Program-made: the position numbers and the translations under genes
Shown here: in pieces, positions 47,001-61,613 of the stretch
How the letters are laid out: each line of letters begins with the position of its first letter
How positions within the stretch are numbered: the first letter of the stretch is position 1
The notes under the pieces: generated by a model
Told to the model about the DNA's origin: nothing
The model's database searches: none
Seen by the model: only the letters and a program-made list of their open reading frames with translations
Source: Trematomus loennbergii
Taxonomy: Eukaryota; Chordata; Actinopteri; Perciformes; Nototheniidae
Direction: 5' to 3'
Assembly (NCBI GenBank): GCA_012861695.1
Contig: JAAOOA010000524.1
Location: forward strand, 2,367,884 to 2,431,883
DNA: 64,000 nucleotides

Positions 47001-50000
47001 GAGTTAATTTGCCTACTTAATATCGCACATCGTAAAAAAAAAAATATATTACGTCCTGCGATGTGAATATCGTGCATGCACATATCACGATTATCGTCAC
47101 GACACGATATATCGTGCAGCCCTATATACGACCTGTCCAACTCAAACAAGAAGACAAATAATAATAATACCGATTGAAATACACAATTTTCATATAGCGC
47201 TTTTCCCAGTGCTCCAAGACGGTTTACAAGGAATCAGAAAAGAACCACAAAAATAAAAGTCCTCATCCAAGTGAAAGAAGAAATGTGGGATTGGTTCACG
47301 ATTTAGAGATTGAAAGCAAAGTTAAATTGAAGTAAAGAAAGTTATCAACAAGCCGGGGAAGAAAGCCGAGCAAGACCCAGATACTTTCTCTGGGGTTACA
47401 GAAGGTCTGGAGAACTGGATGCTTTTTCACACTTTCATCAGACCGAGAAACTCACAAGGATTATTAGCTGCTCTGGGTCTGTTGGATTAAAAGTAGTCCA
47501 TTGCTTGCTCACATATTTCAGTTTGCCTTGCTATTAAAAGGGGCATTGAATTCCAATGACCTACTTGAGTTAATTACCCAAACATTAAATGCATAAAATG
47601 AATACATACTTAGTAAGTAGCAAACACAAATGTGTTCTCCACAGAGGAACCCAAGTGCATTCTCATTCACGGGTCATTTCTGGTTAACGGGGTATAGAAT
47701 TAGAGCGACGCCACCTGGGGAGAACAAACTATTAAAAGCTGCGGCAGAGGCACGGCAGGAGACTCAAGGTTGGAGTTGATGCATACGTCCTTTATGTCGG
47801 CTATATAAATATTACCGCCCTCAAGTTGCTTTTTGCTTCTCCTCAGGGCGCGCTTGACACATGGCTTTTGTATTTTTTCTGCATTTGCACATTTTACTAA
47901 TTAAAAAATCTAAGCTGGCCTGTTCAGCAAATCCAGCTAAAGAAATAACAGCAGCAGCAGAAGCTTATATACAACATAAGAGTCACACTCCCTTGTAGCA
48001 CCATAGCTTCATTTACAATGCAGCAGCCTATACCGAGGGCACACACGCATGAAGCTTATAAATGTCTCTTTAGAGGATTAGGCAAATACTTTAGGAATGC
48101 TTTCAAAAACCCAAAGGCCAGGAAAGGTTAGACTTTTGCATATCAGAGCTGTGTCGAGCCTGTGTTTCCAAACATGAGGCCAAGAGTTTGTTTGTGCCGG
48201 CACCACATACACACTCATTCACCTGTAATGGACCACCTTATCTGATTTGCACAGTCAAATTTGGAAATATAAATGAATGCTCTTCTCAAATCAACCTGCG
48301 CCTAAAGGTGGAGTCAGCGATTCTAATCAAATACACACGTTCAGTAAAATATTTCTTCATGGACTGTTGCCTGTCTGTAAAACATGTGTTGTCCATACTT
48401 AGCCCTGGCTCTAAAGAGAAACGAGCAGAGCCACACAACACTATTCCACTATTCCAAAAGATTTGCGAAAATAAGGTTATTAAAAAGTATTAAACGGCAT
48501 TTTCCAAGGTATTACATTTTGTAGCTTGTTTTCAATAAGTATATAAATTGTCCAAAGAGGTTGTATTCGACAGTCTGCCTGAATGTAATCATTGCGTAGG
48601 TGTGTAGTGTGATGCTGTGTAGTTTATTTATGGCATCGTTGGATTTGACGTCATCTGAACAGGACATCGCGCGCTCACTGCTTGATAGCGCGCGAAGGTC
48701 CGTTTACGCCGGTTGTTAAGCAACATCGTTATGGGGAAATGAAAGTTGCGTCCAAATGGTTGGAAGATAAGGAGGAAGGACAATCAATACTGTATATAGT
48801 CAATGTGAGGTAAAGTGTGTCGCCAAGGTAACCGGTTAAAACTCCAAGTGGCGATGAGGTCTTAAAATGTATGGAAAGGGTCTTAAAAAAGGTCTTATAA
48901 GGTTTTACATTTGACTTCAGGATTCCTGCATATACTCTGGGTAAACATTAATATGCAACATTACGGGAGGTAATTTCTTTAAATTGAGCAAAAAAATCTT
49001 GAATAAATTGTGGTTTTCAAAGTTCACTGTGACCTCACAAAACACTTTTTTGTCATCATTAAAGAATTAATATCTTATTTATGACAACTCATACAAATGT
49101 CTACGAGGACGGACATGGATATGTTGAGCTGGGTGGGATTTCTAGTCTAGTTCAAATTAAACTTAAAGGTGGGGTAGGTAATTCACTTCAGAAACACTTT
49201 ATGTTATGTTCCATGGAATGCTCTTAACATCCCGATAGCAATAAATACATTAAATGCTTTGACAATAAAAAATATTTCATCTGTTGAAGCCGTGGCGCTG
49301 TAAAAAGCACGACCAATCATCTGAGCCGGCCCGGCTAAAATAACTGGATGGCCTACCTGCCTGTCAGCCTTCCATCTCGTGCACAAACTTATCTCGTGCC
49401 CTCATTGGTCATGTGCGCGTCCGTGTGTGTTGGAGGAGGGGCTCTGTAAGGAAGTCTGAAGGAAGGGGCAGATTTTTTCCTCCTGCGTACTTTCAAATTC
49501 TAGCGCACTCGAGCTGGTTTCTCCATTCTTACCTACCCTACCTTTAATATCTTATTTATGACAATTCATACAAATTTCTACTAGGGCGGACATGGATATG
49601 TTGAGCTGGGGTGGGATTTCTAGTCTAGTTCAAATTTAAACTTAACATCTTTTGGGTATCAGACTGAAAAAAAGCCACATTTTAAAAACATCATTTGTTT
49701 TTATGTTGAGAAACTTTGCTGGACATTTTATCGAACACACAACTCATAGGTTAGTCTAGTAGTCAGCAGAACTAATCATTAATGGAAATACATTAACTGC
49801 AGCCCTGGTCTATGGATGATTAACTGTATAATCTGTGTTTACCCCGTAGCATATCTTTTAAATTCCTTCTCTCACTAACAATTTAATGCTTAAATATGAA
49901 TGTTGACAAGCGTGCACACATGTATTTCTCTGTCTCATCTGTTCTGCTACCCTGTGTGTTTTCCAGGTATGTAAACGGATCTGGCTGAGCCTCTATGATG

Positions 50001-53000
50001 ACAGAACCACCTCAGTACCAGACTTCAGAGAACCGCAGAAGGTCAAGGAGTTTCTTCAAGAGAAATACGAGAAAAAGAGATGGTAAGTCAGTTTTACAAT
50101 CTGGCAGTGTGAGATATGAAGGATCCTCTGGCACCGCGCTGACACGTTAGCTCTTCTTCGTCTCACAGGCAGCCCGTAGCATTTAGCCTCCAGCTATCCA
50201 CCAGATAGCCCAATGTAGGTCACTACAGTCAAGATGCTTCATGTGTAAGATCTTGTTGTTCAGTGTTATGATTGTGCTTAAACATTTATGAAGTTTAGTA
50301 CAGTTGTGACGTGAATGGCCGAAGGGGAGTCAAACAAGTGCCTATTAAATGCAAATTAGGGATTGCTCATCAAAGTAAATATTTCCTAAGTGACTCAGTT
50401 GGTTTCAGTAATTAGACTGTTTCAATATACATAAGATTATTACACCCATTGGTTAAGGCAGTTCTGCTTCTGTGGGCTCTGACTGTTCATTCTCGGACGT
50501 TAGAGTAATGAGCAGGGCATGTCTCAACGTGACACCATTTGGCTTTTTTTACTTTTCACACAGACGTTCCCCTGAAACACCGACCCGTCTGCTAGCTGTA
50601 AATCACATTTCCAACCAAATGAGCCTTTCCTGTTTTCACATTTGGATTTTGCAAAATGCTTAACAAGACTGTACACAGCCTTATTTTTGAAAACCCTCGA
50701 TCGTGTCACATCTTGTTATTCCGTAAGGCATTAGCCAGTTTCATGTAGTGTAGTCAAGCTTTGGGAGTAACGGATGACATGCAACGGGATTACATAATCA
50801 GGATGCAAAAATAGTTGCATAAATGCTAAATGGACTGTACTTATATAGCGCTTTATCCAGTCTTTACGACCGCTCAAAGCGCTTTACATACTACATGTCA
50901 TTCACCCATTCACACCCATGCATACAGAGCAGTGTACCTTACTCTAGGAACTAACATCCATACACATTCACACACCGTTGGCCATCGGGAGCAACTCAGG
51001 GTTAAGTATCTTGCCCAAGGATACATCGACATGTTGGCTGCACGGGCTGGGATCGAACCCACAACCTTCTGGTTGAAAGACGACCGCACTCCCTCGCAGC
51101 CACAGTCGCCCTTAAAATACATATATAAAATTGTTTAAATCAGATTACTATTACACGTCTAAAAATTGGCGATTATTAGCAGGATTACAGTGTTAAAAAA
51201 GCAAACGTATAGTGTTTGTTGTAAAAGGATCAGATGATATCTCTTCTCTGTAAGCTGTACTGTTCTGTAGGATAATACTTTAAGTGTGAAATATACGCCT
51301 TCTGCCTGAATCTGCTTTATGGTTTTCACTTTCTTTGGTTCATTTGTTCTGTTTTTAATTCAGTAGGTGAACCTATATGTTCATAAAATAGTGTGTGTGA
51401 GCTTAACTGTGTGTTTTTAAACTAAAACGGAGAATTTTCTCTCAGCTCAGATTTCACTTCTGCTTTTGAAACTGTAGTATGTGCTCATGTGTTTCATTGC
51501 TGGTGTATAGGCTACTGCTTGAATATGCTTCATGAAAGACAGGTTTTCCTTTAGATAAAATCTCTGAGCAGAGGACACATTTGTGATCCTAAAGATGTTG
51601 GCTTCTTCTTTTCTAAGGTCACATTGTTCTGTGGTTTTACATAAGAATATTTAGTCAAATTCATCTTGATGATATTGCATTTGATACTGACGTAATCCAA
51701 AAGTTACACAAAGTAATCAGGTTACATTACTTTTATATGTTGATACTCAGATGACTGATTACATGTTTTTACAGGTAACTGTGACAGGACACATTTTTAA
51801 AGTATCCCTCCCACCCTTTCTTAGGCACGTTCCTCCAGAGCAGGCGAAGTCCGCGGCCCCCGTCCACGCTTCCATCTCCGGCTCCTCCAACAGCAGCACC
51901 AGCAGCACCCCCGAGGTCAGACCCCTCAAATCTCTGCTGGGGGACTCTGCCCCCTCCCTGCACCTCAACAAGAACACCCCCCCTAACCAGGTGAGATTCA
52001 TGTGGCCTACATACGATACGATATTACTTTAATGGTCAGATCAAGACTGCAATGTAACTTGCATCACAGCAGCTCCATGTGTAACATCAACATAGACAAA
52101 TATCAGGACACAGTACATCAAAAATTAACATAACAGTGCGATCACGGAGAGAAAACATGCTCAAAGACCCTTTTAGCGTGCATTTGATCTGGGATTCATC
52201 TCTGTATTTACTGTGAGGATTGACTGGAGCACAAAGGATGCTTCAGTCTGACTTTATTGAATCGCGGGACTGTATCTCCGATTAGATGGATTTGTTACTG
52301 CTGTCAGAAACCCATGAAGGGCTGGTAACATTTGATAAATGTACTTAAAACAACTTGAGTATTTGAATTCCTTAAAGGGTTTTATTGTTATCAATGTCTT
52401 AGTCTACCCACCGACACTGATTTCATCTATCCTTGCTTTTTATATGAATACTTAGACATTGAAAACATAATGACAGACACACTTGTAATTGTGAATTTTA
52501 ACAATGTACATTTCCCCTCTGTGGGACTCAATCTCAATCTCAATCTTTATTTATTTATATAGCACATTTAAAACAACCTTCAGTTGACCAAAGTGCTGTA
52601 CAGGCAATACATATTAAATAACACAATGGGAGTACAATAATAAAACAATAATTAAAAACATGATAAAAAGCACAATAACTAGAAAAATATTTTTTTTTAA
52701 AACACATACAAATGTAAAAATGTAATGTTCAACTAGTATTAAAAGACTAATAAAGGTATTCTGATTCTGACTTCCTGTCAAAAGGCCTATTCTTATTCTT
52801 CTTTAGTCAATTGAAGGTTGTTCAATTACACCTTTTATTCACACTGACAAACATACATATTGTCTAACTCCATCTCTTGCCTGCCCCAGTCTCCAGTGGT
52901 GAGCCGTGGACAGAGCCAGCAGCAGCAGCAGCAGTTCCACGACAAGAGGTTCGACCTCCTCAGTGAACTGGGGGGAGACATCTTCGCTGCTCCGCCCAAC

Positions 53001-56000
53001 ATGAACGCCGGAGCCAGCTCCAGTTTTGCTAACTTTGCACATTTCAACAGCCACACAAGTAAGAACAGACTGATTGTTTGACTCGCATACATCTGTAACA
53101 GGGTGCAGGAGTTGAGCAATAATTTAGGGTTGGGGTGTGCCTTTTTTAAATGTGGAAGTTGTGTCTGTCACATTAGGCCCCATTGTGCTTTTTTTAGCAC
53201 TTTTCCTTTCCTGTGGTTTTTGTACATGAAAACTAACGAGACCTTTCTAACCGGTTGACCAATCACAACAGAGCCGGACAGCTAACCAATCAGAGCAGAC
53301 TGGGCTCTGGTTTCAGACATTTCAAATGCTTAAGGTGATTTAAGTAGACACTGATCCATCGCCTCTTATAGTCTCTGGCAGATGTTTGAGATGCAGAAAC
53401 TGTCACATTTCACAATCACTAACTACATTATGGACAGTCACATCTCCATGGTAACTAATGCCTGTACCTAGAGATATTGGTGTTTGCTTCTGTTGGAGGA
53501 TAATGTCCTCTCATCCCAATAAAGAGCCATACAGACTCATCCGTAATGCTGCGACACAAGTGGATCTCCACAAAGCAAACACAACTGTACATCTGTGTGT
53601 AGTGCTACACACACACACATTTAGAGTTATAGGGTCTGCAGAGTGAATCTAATGAGAGGTGGGGAAAATCCGACCATCTTTCCCGCCTCTTAAGCCGCAT
53701 TTTATTGTCATGTGACACCACTCTATGATTTGTCTTTCACATCATCAGCACTTAATCCATTATATTTGCAGTCTGTCATCCATGCCATTTGTCATTACAT
53801 GTATAAATCCATTCTGTCATCCATTGTTTTCCTCTCATTGTGTTTTTTTTTTTTGTTCATCTGTGTGTCTGAACCTCATCCTGACTCCACCTCAGCTGCA
53901 CAGAGTGCCAACGCAAATGCAAACTTTGCTAATTTTGATGCGTTCGGGAGCACATCTGGGTCCTCAGGTGGCTTCCCCTCAGCACCACAAGCCCAATTCC
54001 AACCCTCAAATACAGGTAGAGCAAGCTCCCTTCCCCGGACACATTGCACACATCCAAACCACTCTTACACTAAGACATTCGCTTGTGTTATTAAACGCAT
54101 GCATGTATTCGAGAATATACATTTAGGCTCAACACAAGGCCATGTTTTCTGTCATTTCATGTCATGTTGCCATTTGTGTTTTAACTGTTGTAATGCATAC
54201 CATCTGTTCCCCTAACCTTTCCATACTCTGTGCTGTTCATTCATCTGGTGTCACGTGTTAAAGTGTTCTGAGCACTCCACTGCAGACAGATTAGAAGCAT
54301 TTGCTCTAAGCACCACTTTTAGCATATCACTATTTTGTCCTACTTAAAAAAATGTTTTTTAAAAAAGCTTCATTTTACATTTGATACACGCTGGGTTATT
54401 TCTGGTTACTCATCTGTGTGAAATGTCAACAACAAACCTATTTTTATGAGGCAAGAATCTGTTGTTCTCCAGAGTTTTGAACTACTACCCATTTTGAAAC
54501 TGAATGTTGGGCAATCAGACAAACATATTACGTTAGACGCTTTTATCCAAAGCGACTTACATACTCAATACTGTGGCAGGAGCAATTTGGGGTGAAGTGT
54601 CTTGCCCAGGGACACAACGACATGCTGACTCCCCCTGATCCGAACACCAACGCACTAACCCACTGCGCCACACGCCTCCATATCATTAATATGCAAACAC
54701 ATTTCTCTTTGATAGAAAGATAAAAGAGGAATTGATTTCCCATAGTAGGTGCATTGATAGCACAGAAGACATCAAAACTAGACACAAGTGAACTCTCATC
54801 ACACCACAGACTGGATTCCTTATCAGATACACTCATTAGGAATAACATTAGAAGGATATTGGACCTGAACACCAGGGTTTTACTGTTATAATACTGGCCA
54901 CACTGCTTATGTTCCTATAGGATTTCATAAATACATATTAGGGGCTTAACATAAGTACAAATATTTGCAGCTCCACTGTGTATTTTGCGCAGTCACCAGT
55001 TAAAGAGGACTATTGAGCTTTTTGGGGGTTTTCCCGTTCCCTTAGTGTGTTTATATACATTTTTGTGCATGTAAATGGTCTGCAAAGGCTACAATTCCAA
55101 AATTCCCTCTCCCACACACTCCTCTTTTAAACTGCTTGTCTTCTGAAGCTGGCATTTGTATTCTGTGGTTTAAAAAAAATACAAGACTGCAAACTGTTGT
55201 CCACCTTTTCCCTGTGTGTGTCATTCGGGTCCTTATTTGCCTCCAAGCCATTCTCATTTCAAGTCAATATTTGCTCAGCAGTCACTAGCTCTTTACCTGA
55301 ACCTCCTCTGTCACATACTATATACTAAAACAGTGACTGTCATACACAAACACACAGCCTCCTCCCCTCCTCAGTTACATGTAGTATGCTACAGCGCCCT
55401 CTGCTGGAGATAAACATGAATAACTCTTTTGAGTGGAGCTGCAGTGCGATCTCTTTAGAGTGCCAAAAGTCCTAAAACCCGAAAGTAAACTCCTTCCGGT
55501 TCCTTCGTCAAAAACGCAATGCAATTTCTCCGTAGGATTTTTTGGAAAATAGCTGGAAATAAGGTCTGTGGTTGAGACACATTTAAGAGACCGATCACAT
55601 TTTGTTCAGCCGGATAATATCCACACGTCTACCCTACTTTTATCATTTTCGAAATCATAAATCTAGTCGCCAGAAGCAAAATGCTAACGTTATGCTATGA
55701 ACGAACTACAGCAGGGTCGCTGCTTCAACGTCACGCCAACTTAAGATCCATATTCAGAAATACAGATTCTAAATTGTACAAGTTGAAGCGTTTGTTTGAA
55801 CAGTTTGCAGGAGGCAGGTACTTGCTTTCAAGCAGAACACGGGGAAAAACAAACTTAGCGGGAGTGTTTACGTGTTCGGAGTAATGACGTACAACGGCCT
55901 CGACAACTTCTGTAGTCCTATTCAGCCACTTGGTAACAACCATCGTTTTTCAGACACGTAACTCTTCAAAAATCACCAGTGGGGTCACTGCTGATGGATT

Positions 56001-59000
56001 TAATGTCGTAGAACAAAACGTGATCCGTCTCTTAAATGTGTCTCAACCACAGACCGAGCTATTTTCCTAAATCCTATGTAGAAATCCCATTGCTTTTTTG
56101 TCGAAGGAACCGGAAGTGGTACAATGCTAACTTACTTCCGGGTTGTAGGACGCGTCACTGTGGCACTCTATTGCTTGATGGATAAAAGCTTCCCTCTCTA
56201 TCTCTTGGCTTTGTAAGATAATCCCTTTCTCACTTACACTCACTCACTGAGCGATCTGGCCTAAGCTGTTCATACTATCTCATGTGTTTGTTTGTCACCC
56301 TCTGCGTCAGATTTGCTTTGACTTCATGCTTTCTAATCTTTTAGTTGACGTCTTTTTATTTTTGTTTCTCCGCCCTGTCATCGCTCATTGCCCCATTTCT
56401 CCCCCCCTCTTATCATTTGGGCTGCCAGCGTTCACTGTGCTCTCATCCAGTCGCAGTTTGGGTGAGTTTGCCCCTGCCCTGCCTCTCCAGGTTGCACACA
56501 GTAAGTCTCTCTCTCTCTCTGTGTGGGCTTGACCTCTTAACAGCTTTCACCCTTTTTCCAACATCTAACGTGTAAACACTCTGATCCTCCTCTCCTCCGG
56601 CTGTGATGTGTCTCCGCATGTGGCTCTTTTTGTGTCTGTAACCAGGGTGTCCGCGGAGTCTTAAAAAGTATTAAAAGTTGATAGCCTTAATTTTCGCTAA
56701 ATTGATTTATTAAAAAGTATTAAACGGCATTTTCCAAGGTATTACATTTTGTAGCTAGTTTTCAATAAGTATATAAATTGTCCAAAGAGGTTGTATTCTA
56801 CAGTGTGCCTGAATGTAATCATTGCGTAGGTGTGTAGTGTGATTCTGTGGAGTTTATTTATGGCATCCCGTTGGATTTGACGTCATCTGAACAGGACATC
56901 GCACGCTAACTGCTTGATAGCGAGCGAAGGTCCGTTTACGCCGGTTGCTAAGCAACATCGTTATGGGGAAATGCAAGTCTGCGTCCAAATGGTTGGAAGA
57001 TAAGGAGGAAGGACAATCAATACTGTATATAGTAAATGTGAGGTAAAGTGTGTCGCCAATGTAACCGGTTAGAACTGGAAGTGGCGATAATAATAATAAT
57101 AAATTATATTTCTATAGCGCTTTTCTAAGACCCAAAGACGCTTTACATTTGGGGAAGGGTAGACAGACAAGCACAGGCAACAAACAACAACAAAACAACA
57201 AAACAGAAAAAACAAAAAAACAGAAAGCAGTCAGGAGGGGGTGGGGGGGGGGCTTATGGATATACAGATTTGAAGAGATGGGTTTTGAGGCGGGACTGGA
57301 ACAGGGTGAGGGACTCGGACTCACGGAGGTCTTGGGGGAGGGAGTTCCAGAGCTTCGGGGCTGCCACAGAGAATGCTCTGTCCCCAAAGCTCCGGAGTTT
57401 GGCCTTGGGGATGGAAAGCAAACCGGCTGAGGTGGATCTGAGGGACCGGGGTGGTTGGTAGAGGATGAGGAGGTCAGTGAGGTAGGGGGTGCCAGGTGGT
57501 GGAGGGCTTTGTAGGTGAGTACCAGGAGTTTGTGTTGGATGCGGTGTGAAACGGGGAGCCAGTGAAGTTCTTTGAGGACCGGGGTGATATGATGCCATGA
57601 TTTGGTGTGGGTGAGGAGTCTGGCGGCTGCGTTCTGGACACGCTGAAGTCTATTGAGGGATGTAGTGCTGATGCCGTAGAGGAGTGCGTTGCAATAGTCC
57701 AGGCGGGAGGAGATGAAGGCGTGAATGAGTCGCTCAGCTGCAGGGCGGGTGAGAGAGGGACGGAGTTTGGCGATATTGCGGAGGTGTAAAAATGAGGTTT
57801 TTACAACTTGGCGGATGTGGGGCTCGAGGGAGAGGGTGGGGTCAAATATCACGCCAAGGTTGCGTGCCTGGGTGGAGGGGGAAACAGGGGTGCCATCGAT
57901 GGTGAGTGTCAGGTTGGGGTTTTGCTGAGGGTGGATTTGGAGCCGATGAGGAGGAGTTCAGTTTTATTGCTGTTGAGTTTGAGGAAGTTGTGTGCCATCC
58001 AGGATTTTATAGCAGTCAGACAGGATTCGATGTGGGTGAGGGGGGGGTTGTGGGGGGATTTGGTGCTGAGGTAAATCTGTGTGTCATCAGCGTAGCAGTG
58101 AAAGTCCAGGTTGTAGTGGTGTAGAATCTGACCAAGGGGGAGGATGAGGTCTTAAAATGTATGGAAAGGGTCTTAAAAAAGGTCTTAAAAGGTATTACAT
58201 TTGACTTCAGGATTCCTGCATATACCCTGGTAACTCTGAATCACTGTCGACAATAAGCTGTCATCATAGTGAACCATTGTGGAGAATAGACCATGTGGAA
58301 CTACAAGAGAATAGAACTAAGTGAAATATGAAATGAAAAGAACAGGATCAAATGGACATTGATAAAAACTAATGTTGCGCTATAATTAGATAACACAAAA
58401 ACCCTTTGTCCTTGAAGTCTATTCCATTCGTTATTGATAGAAAAATGAATGCATACAAAAAGATGCATGCCAGTCCTTGTGTTAAAGGTAGTTGTATAAC
58501 AAATATTCAAGGGTATGCAATTAAAGAAATTGTTCAGTTTGATTAAATGGTGTGATGGTTTCAGTGTCACTACGTAAAATTGCTTTCCTCAACGTTAAGA
58601 TAACAAAGAATAGAGTGGTGCAGGAATGAGTCCTAAAACTGGAAATTAGTTAGCATTTAAGCACTAGCATTTTAGCTAGCTTTCTTGTTCCCTCCTCTCA
58701 AAATCAACGTTTTTTTTATCACGCGTTTGTTGGTAGAAGCCTGAAGTAAGGTCTGCGGTAAACACAAGCATTATATATTTTTACATGCTTTGTTTTATGA
58801 CATTAAATACCCAATTCCTGAATATCTGAAACTCCACTGAGTCATAAAAAGACAACGAAACGTCAGCATGCCAAACATTAGCCGCCTTTAGCTTAGCGGT
58901 GGTGACTGTGGTGTCGTTTTGTCTATAGCTTAACGTTAGCATTTTACTGAGATTAGCTTGCTTTTTTCACCAGTGTTCAAAGTGTTTTTGTCATGCTGTG

Positions 59001-61425
59001 GTCAAATGTGGTGGTGTATCAATCCTCTTGTTGCATACCAAGCAAATCAGTTCTCCCTGAATGATTTCTTGAGTATGCTGCTTGAGATGAAGCAATATAT
59101 GTTCTGATTTCCACCTGCCAGCCCTCTCAGACTACCCAACATCCACACCCACACGTCCGTACAGAAGCAGCAGCCATTGCTCCACAAAAATCCATATTTC
59201 AAAATGTCTCTCTTTACCCTCATCTTGTATAATCTGCTTAGAAAAAACATAAATGCTGACTTTAGTGGCGTCCATGTTAACTTCCATATATGACAACCTG
59301 CTGTGATATCTTCACGTGTCTTTACGTTTTCCCATCAAACCTAAAATGTAAAAAAAAAACAGTGTCAGCAGCAGAAGGGCTGCAGGATTTGGAGAAAAAA
59401 GCGAATTGTGATTATTTTGAATGATAATGCATTGCTAGAAAATTATTATAACATTATTCATATCATTACAACATTTTTGTACGTGGTATGATCTTTTTAA
59501 GAGGATCCGTTGCTTTACCAAATCTTGCACTTACTGCGATTTGGATATGCATCATATTGCAAAAGTCAATTTTGGTGATTTTGATAAAGTTAAGATCTAA
59601 AACGCAGGCAAAAGGCCCTAAATCCGTCTTGGTGTAAAACATAAAACCTGTATGACCCAAATATCTAGCGGTACAATGCCAAGCAATTCCTGAAAAGGTG
59701 ATATGCATCGTGTGCCTCTTATCAATGTGAATTCTATGCATTCGTTTTAAAGGCTAATGGAGAGCTAGCATAGTGCAGACATCTATCCACTAGATAATGA
59801 AGGCAACTCCTCCACAACTTGACCCTCCATGCAGCTTCTTCTCCCCTCTCCCCCTCTCCACCCTATTGATGCTGTTACTCCAGAGAAAAAACAATCGAGG
59901 CCCCCTTTATGACTTTTTAATCTCTCTCTCTCATGCAGGTAGCGCCTCAGGGGGCAAATGCAAGTTTTGCACATTTTGACAACTTCCCAAAATCGTGTCG
60001 CGCTGACTTAGGATCCTTCAGTTCTCTCCCAGAGTAACTCCACAGCAGCTGGCAGAGAATCTGTACAGCAGGGCTATTCAATGGGCGGCCCGCGGGCCAA
60101 ATCGGGCCCGGGGTGATATTTACTGGCCCTTTGAGTATATTGTTAAAAAGTAATTTTTTTTTTTTTTTTTAAAGATTTTTTTTGGGCCAGAGTGCCTTTC
60201 AGAGAGGTTATTAAAAATTAAATTGAGAGATAGAGGGGAAGACATTGCCTGAAAACTTCGCGGGTTTCGAACCCACCTACTAGCTACTGTAGTACACTCC
60301 TGTCATTGATTGCATCTCTGCGTGAATGATTAGATAATTTCACCTAATCAAATGAAATGATGTTGATGGTTAAATTAGCTTCACATGTAGGCCTACTGAG
60401 TTCTGAACTTGCCATTTAAATCTATAAAGGCCTTCGGTTTGATTTAATTAAACACAATATATGCACTCCACTATGCTATTGTAGTATTTACTGTATCTGA
60501 AGCTCTTAATATGATTGCTCATATTTCAAGCCATCTTTTTCCCGGCCCCTTGCTTTGGATCATTTTCATCAACCGGCCCCATTCCAAACTAATTGAATAG
60601 CCCTGCTGTACAGAGTACTAGCCTCCCTGCTGATAAATACGCAGTCCTGGCTGACCTGGATAACGTGTTGTTAAGCTCTGCCAAAACGGAGCAAGGTAAC
60701 CCTCTTCTGCCTCGCCTGTTTATAGACCTAGTGTAGGGACAGATGTTACCCAAAAAGAGAAGTAGTCTCAACAAAAGTGCATTGATTTAAGTCCCTTTGA
60801 TTCTTCTTCCAACTGCAGGGACAGACCTAGATTCTATCTCAAAGAGGCTGATTTAGGTTTTCAGCAAACGCCTACTTCTGTATCACTTACATTTCGGCTA
60901 ATCCGAGGCTTTGATGTGTTTTGAGATGCCTTTCAAAAGTGGATCAGTGCTGCTGAACCTCAACCAGCCTGTATAGAGACAACAAGCCACTGCACACGGT
61001 GGAAACACCTCCCTGTTTTACATATTTATTTCATTTCATCTCTGAAATGTATGGGCTGGAGCTCAATACCGTATTTCTTTGCTATACATTCTAATGATGG
61101 TCATTTATTTCCCATTTATCTTGAATAGGTTCAATATGGCAGCTATCTCCGGACCTTTCTTTTTGTGTCTTTTACAATTAGGATTGAGCTCCTATATTAG
61201 TCGATGTGACGGGGATTGAACCGGGCTATCTTGTGTTTCTCTTGCAGGAGCCGGTCTTGCTGCTGGGGGGGGCTCGGCAGGAGTAGGGGGTCCGCCTCAG
61301 AGGCAGCCAGGAGTCCCTGCAGGGTGCGACCGCTACGCTGCTCTGGCTGAGCTGGACACTGTGTTCGGACCCTCAGTCCCTCCCACCAGTGTTTACAACC
61401 CCACCAGCACCTCTCAAGGGTGAGA

Positions 61426-61460
<35 letters not shown>

Positions 61461-61574
61461 TATAAACAGTAAACACATACTGTATATAACAAAAAACAGT
61501 GCATATATAAAAACTTTCCCTGTAATATGAGAATAGATATTAGATTTTATGATTTCTCCATAAGTTACAATAAA

Positions 61575-61613
<39 letters not shown>

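Noticed and set aside
55681..55884. 67-codon frame with KLKRLFEQFAGGRYLL
   Set aside because: It sits in the loop of a fold-back MITE; no family recognised and both strands are open by chance.
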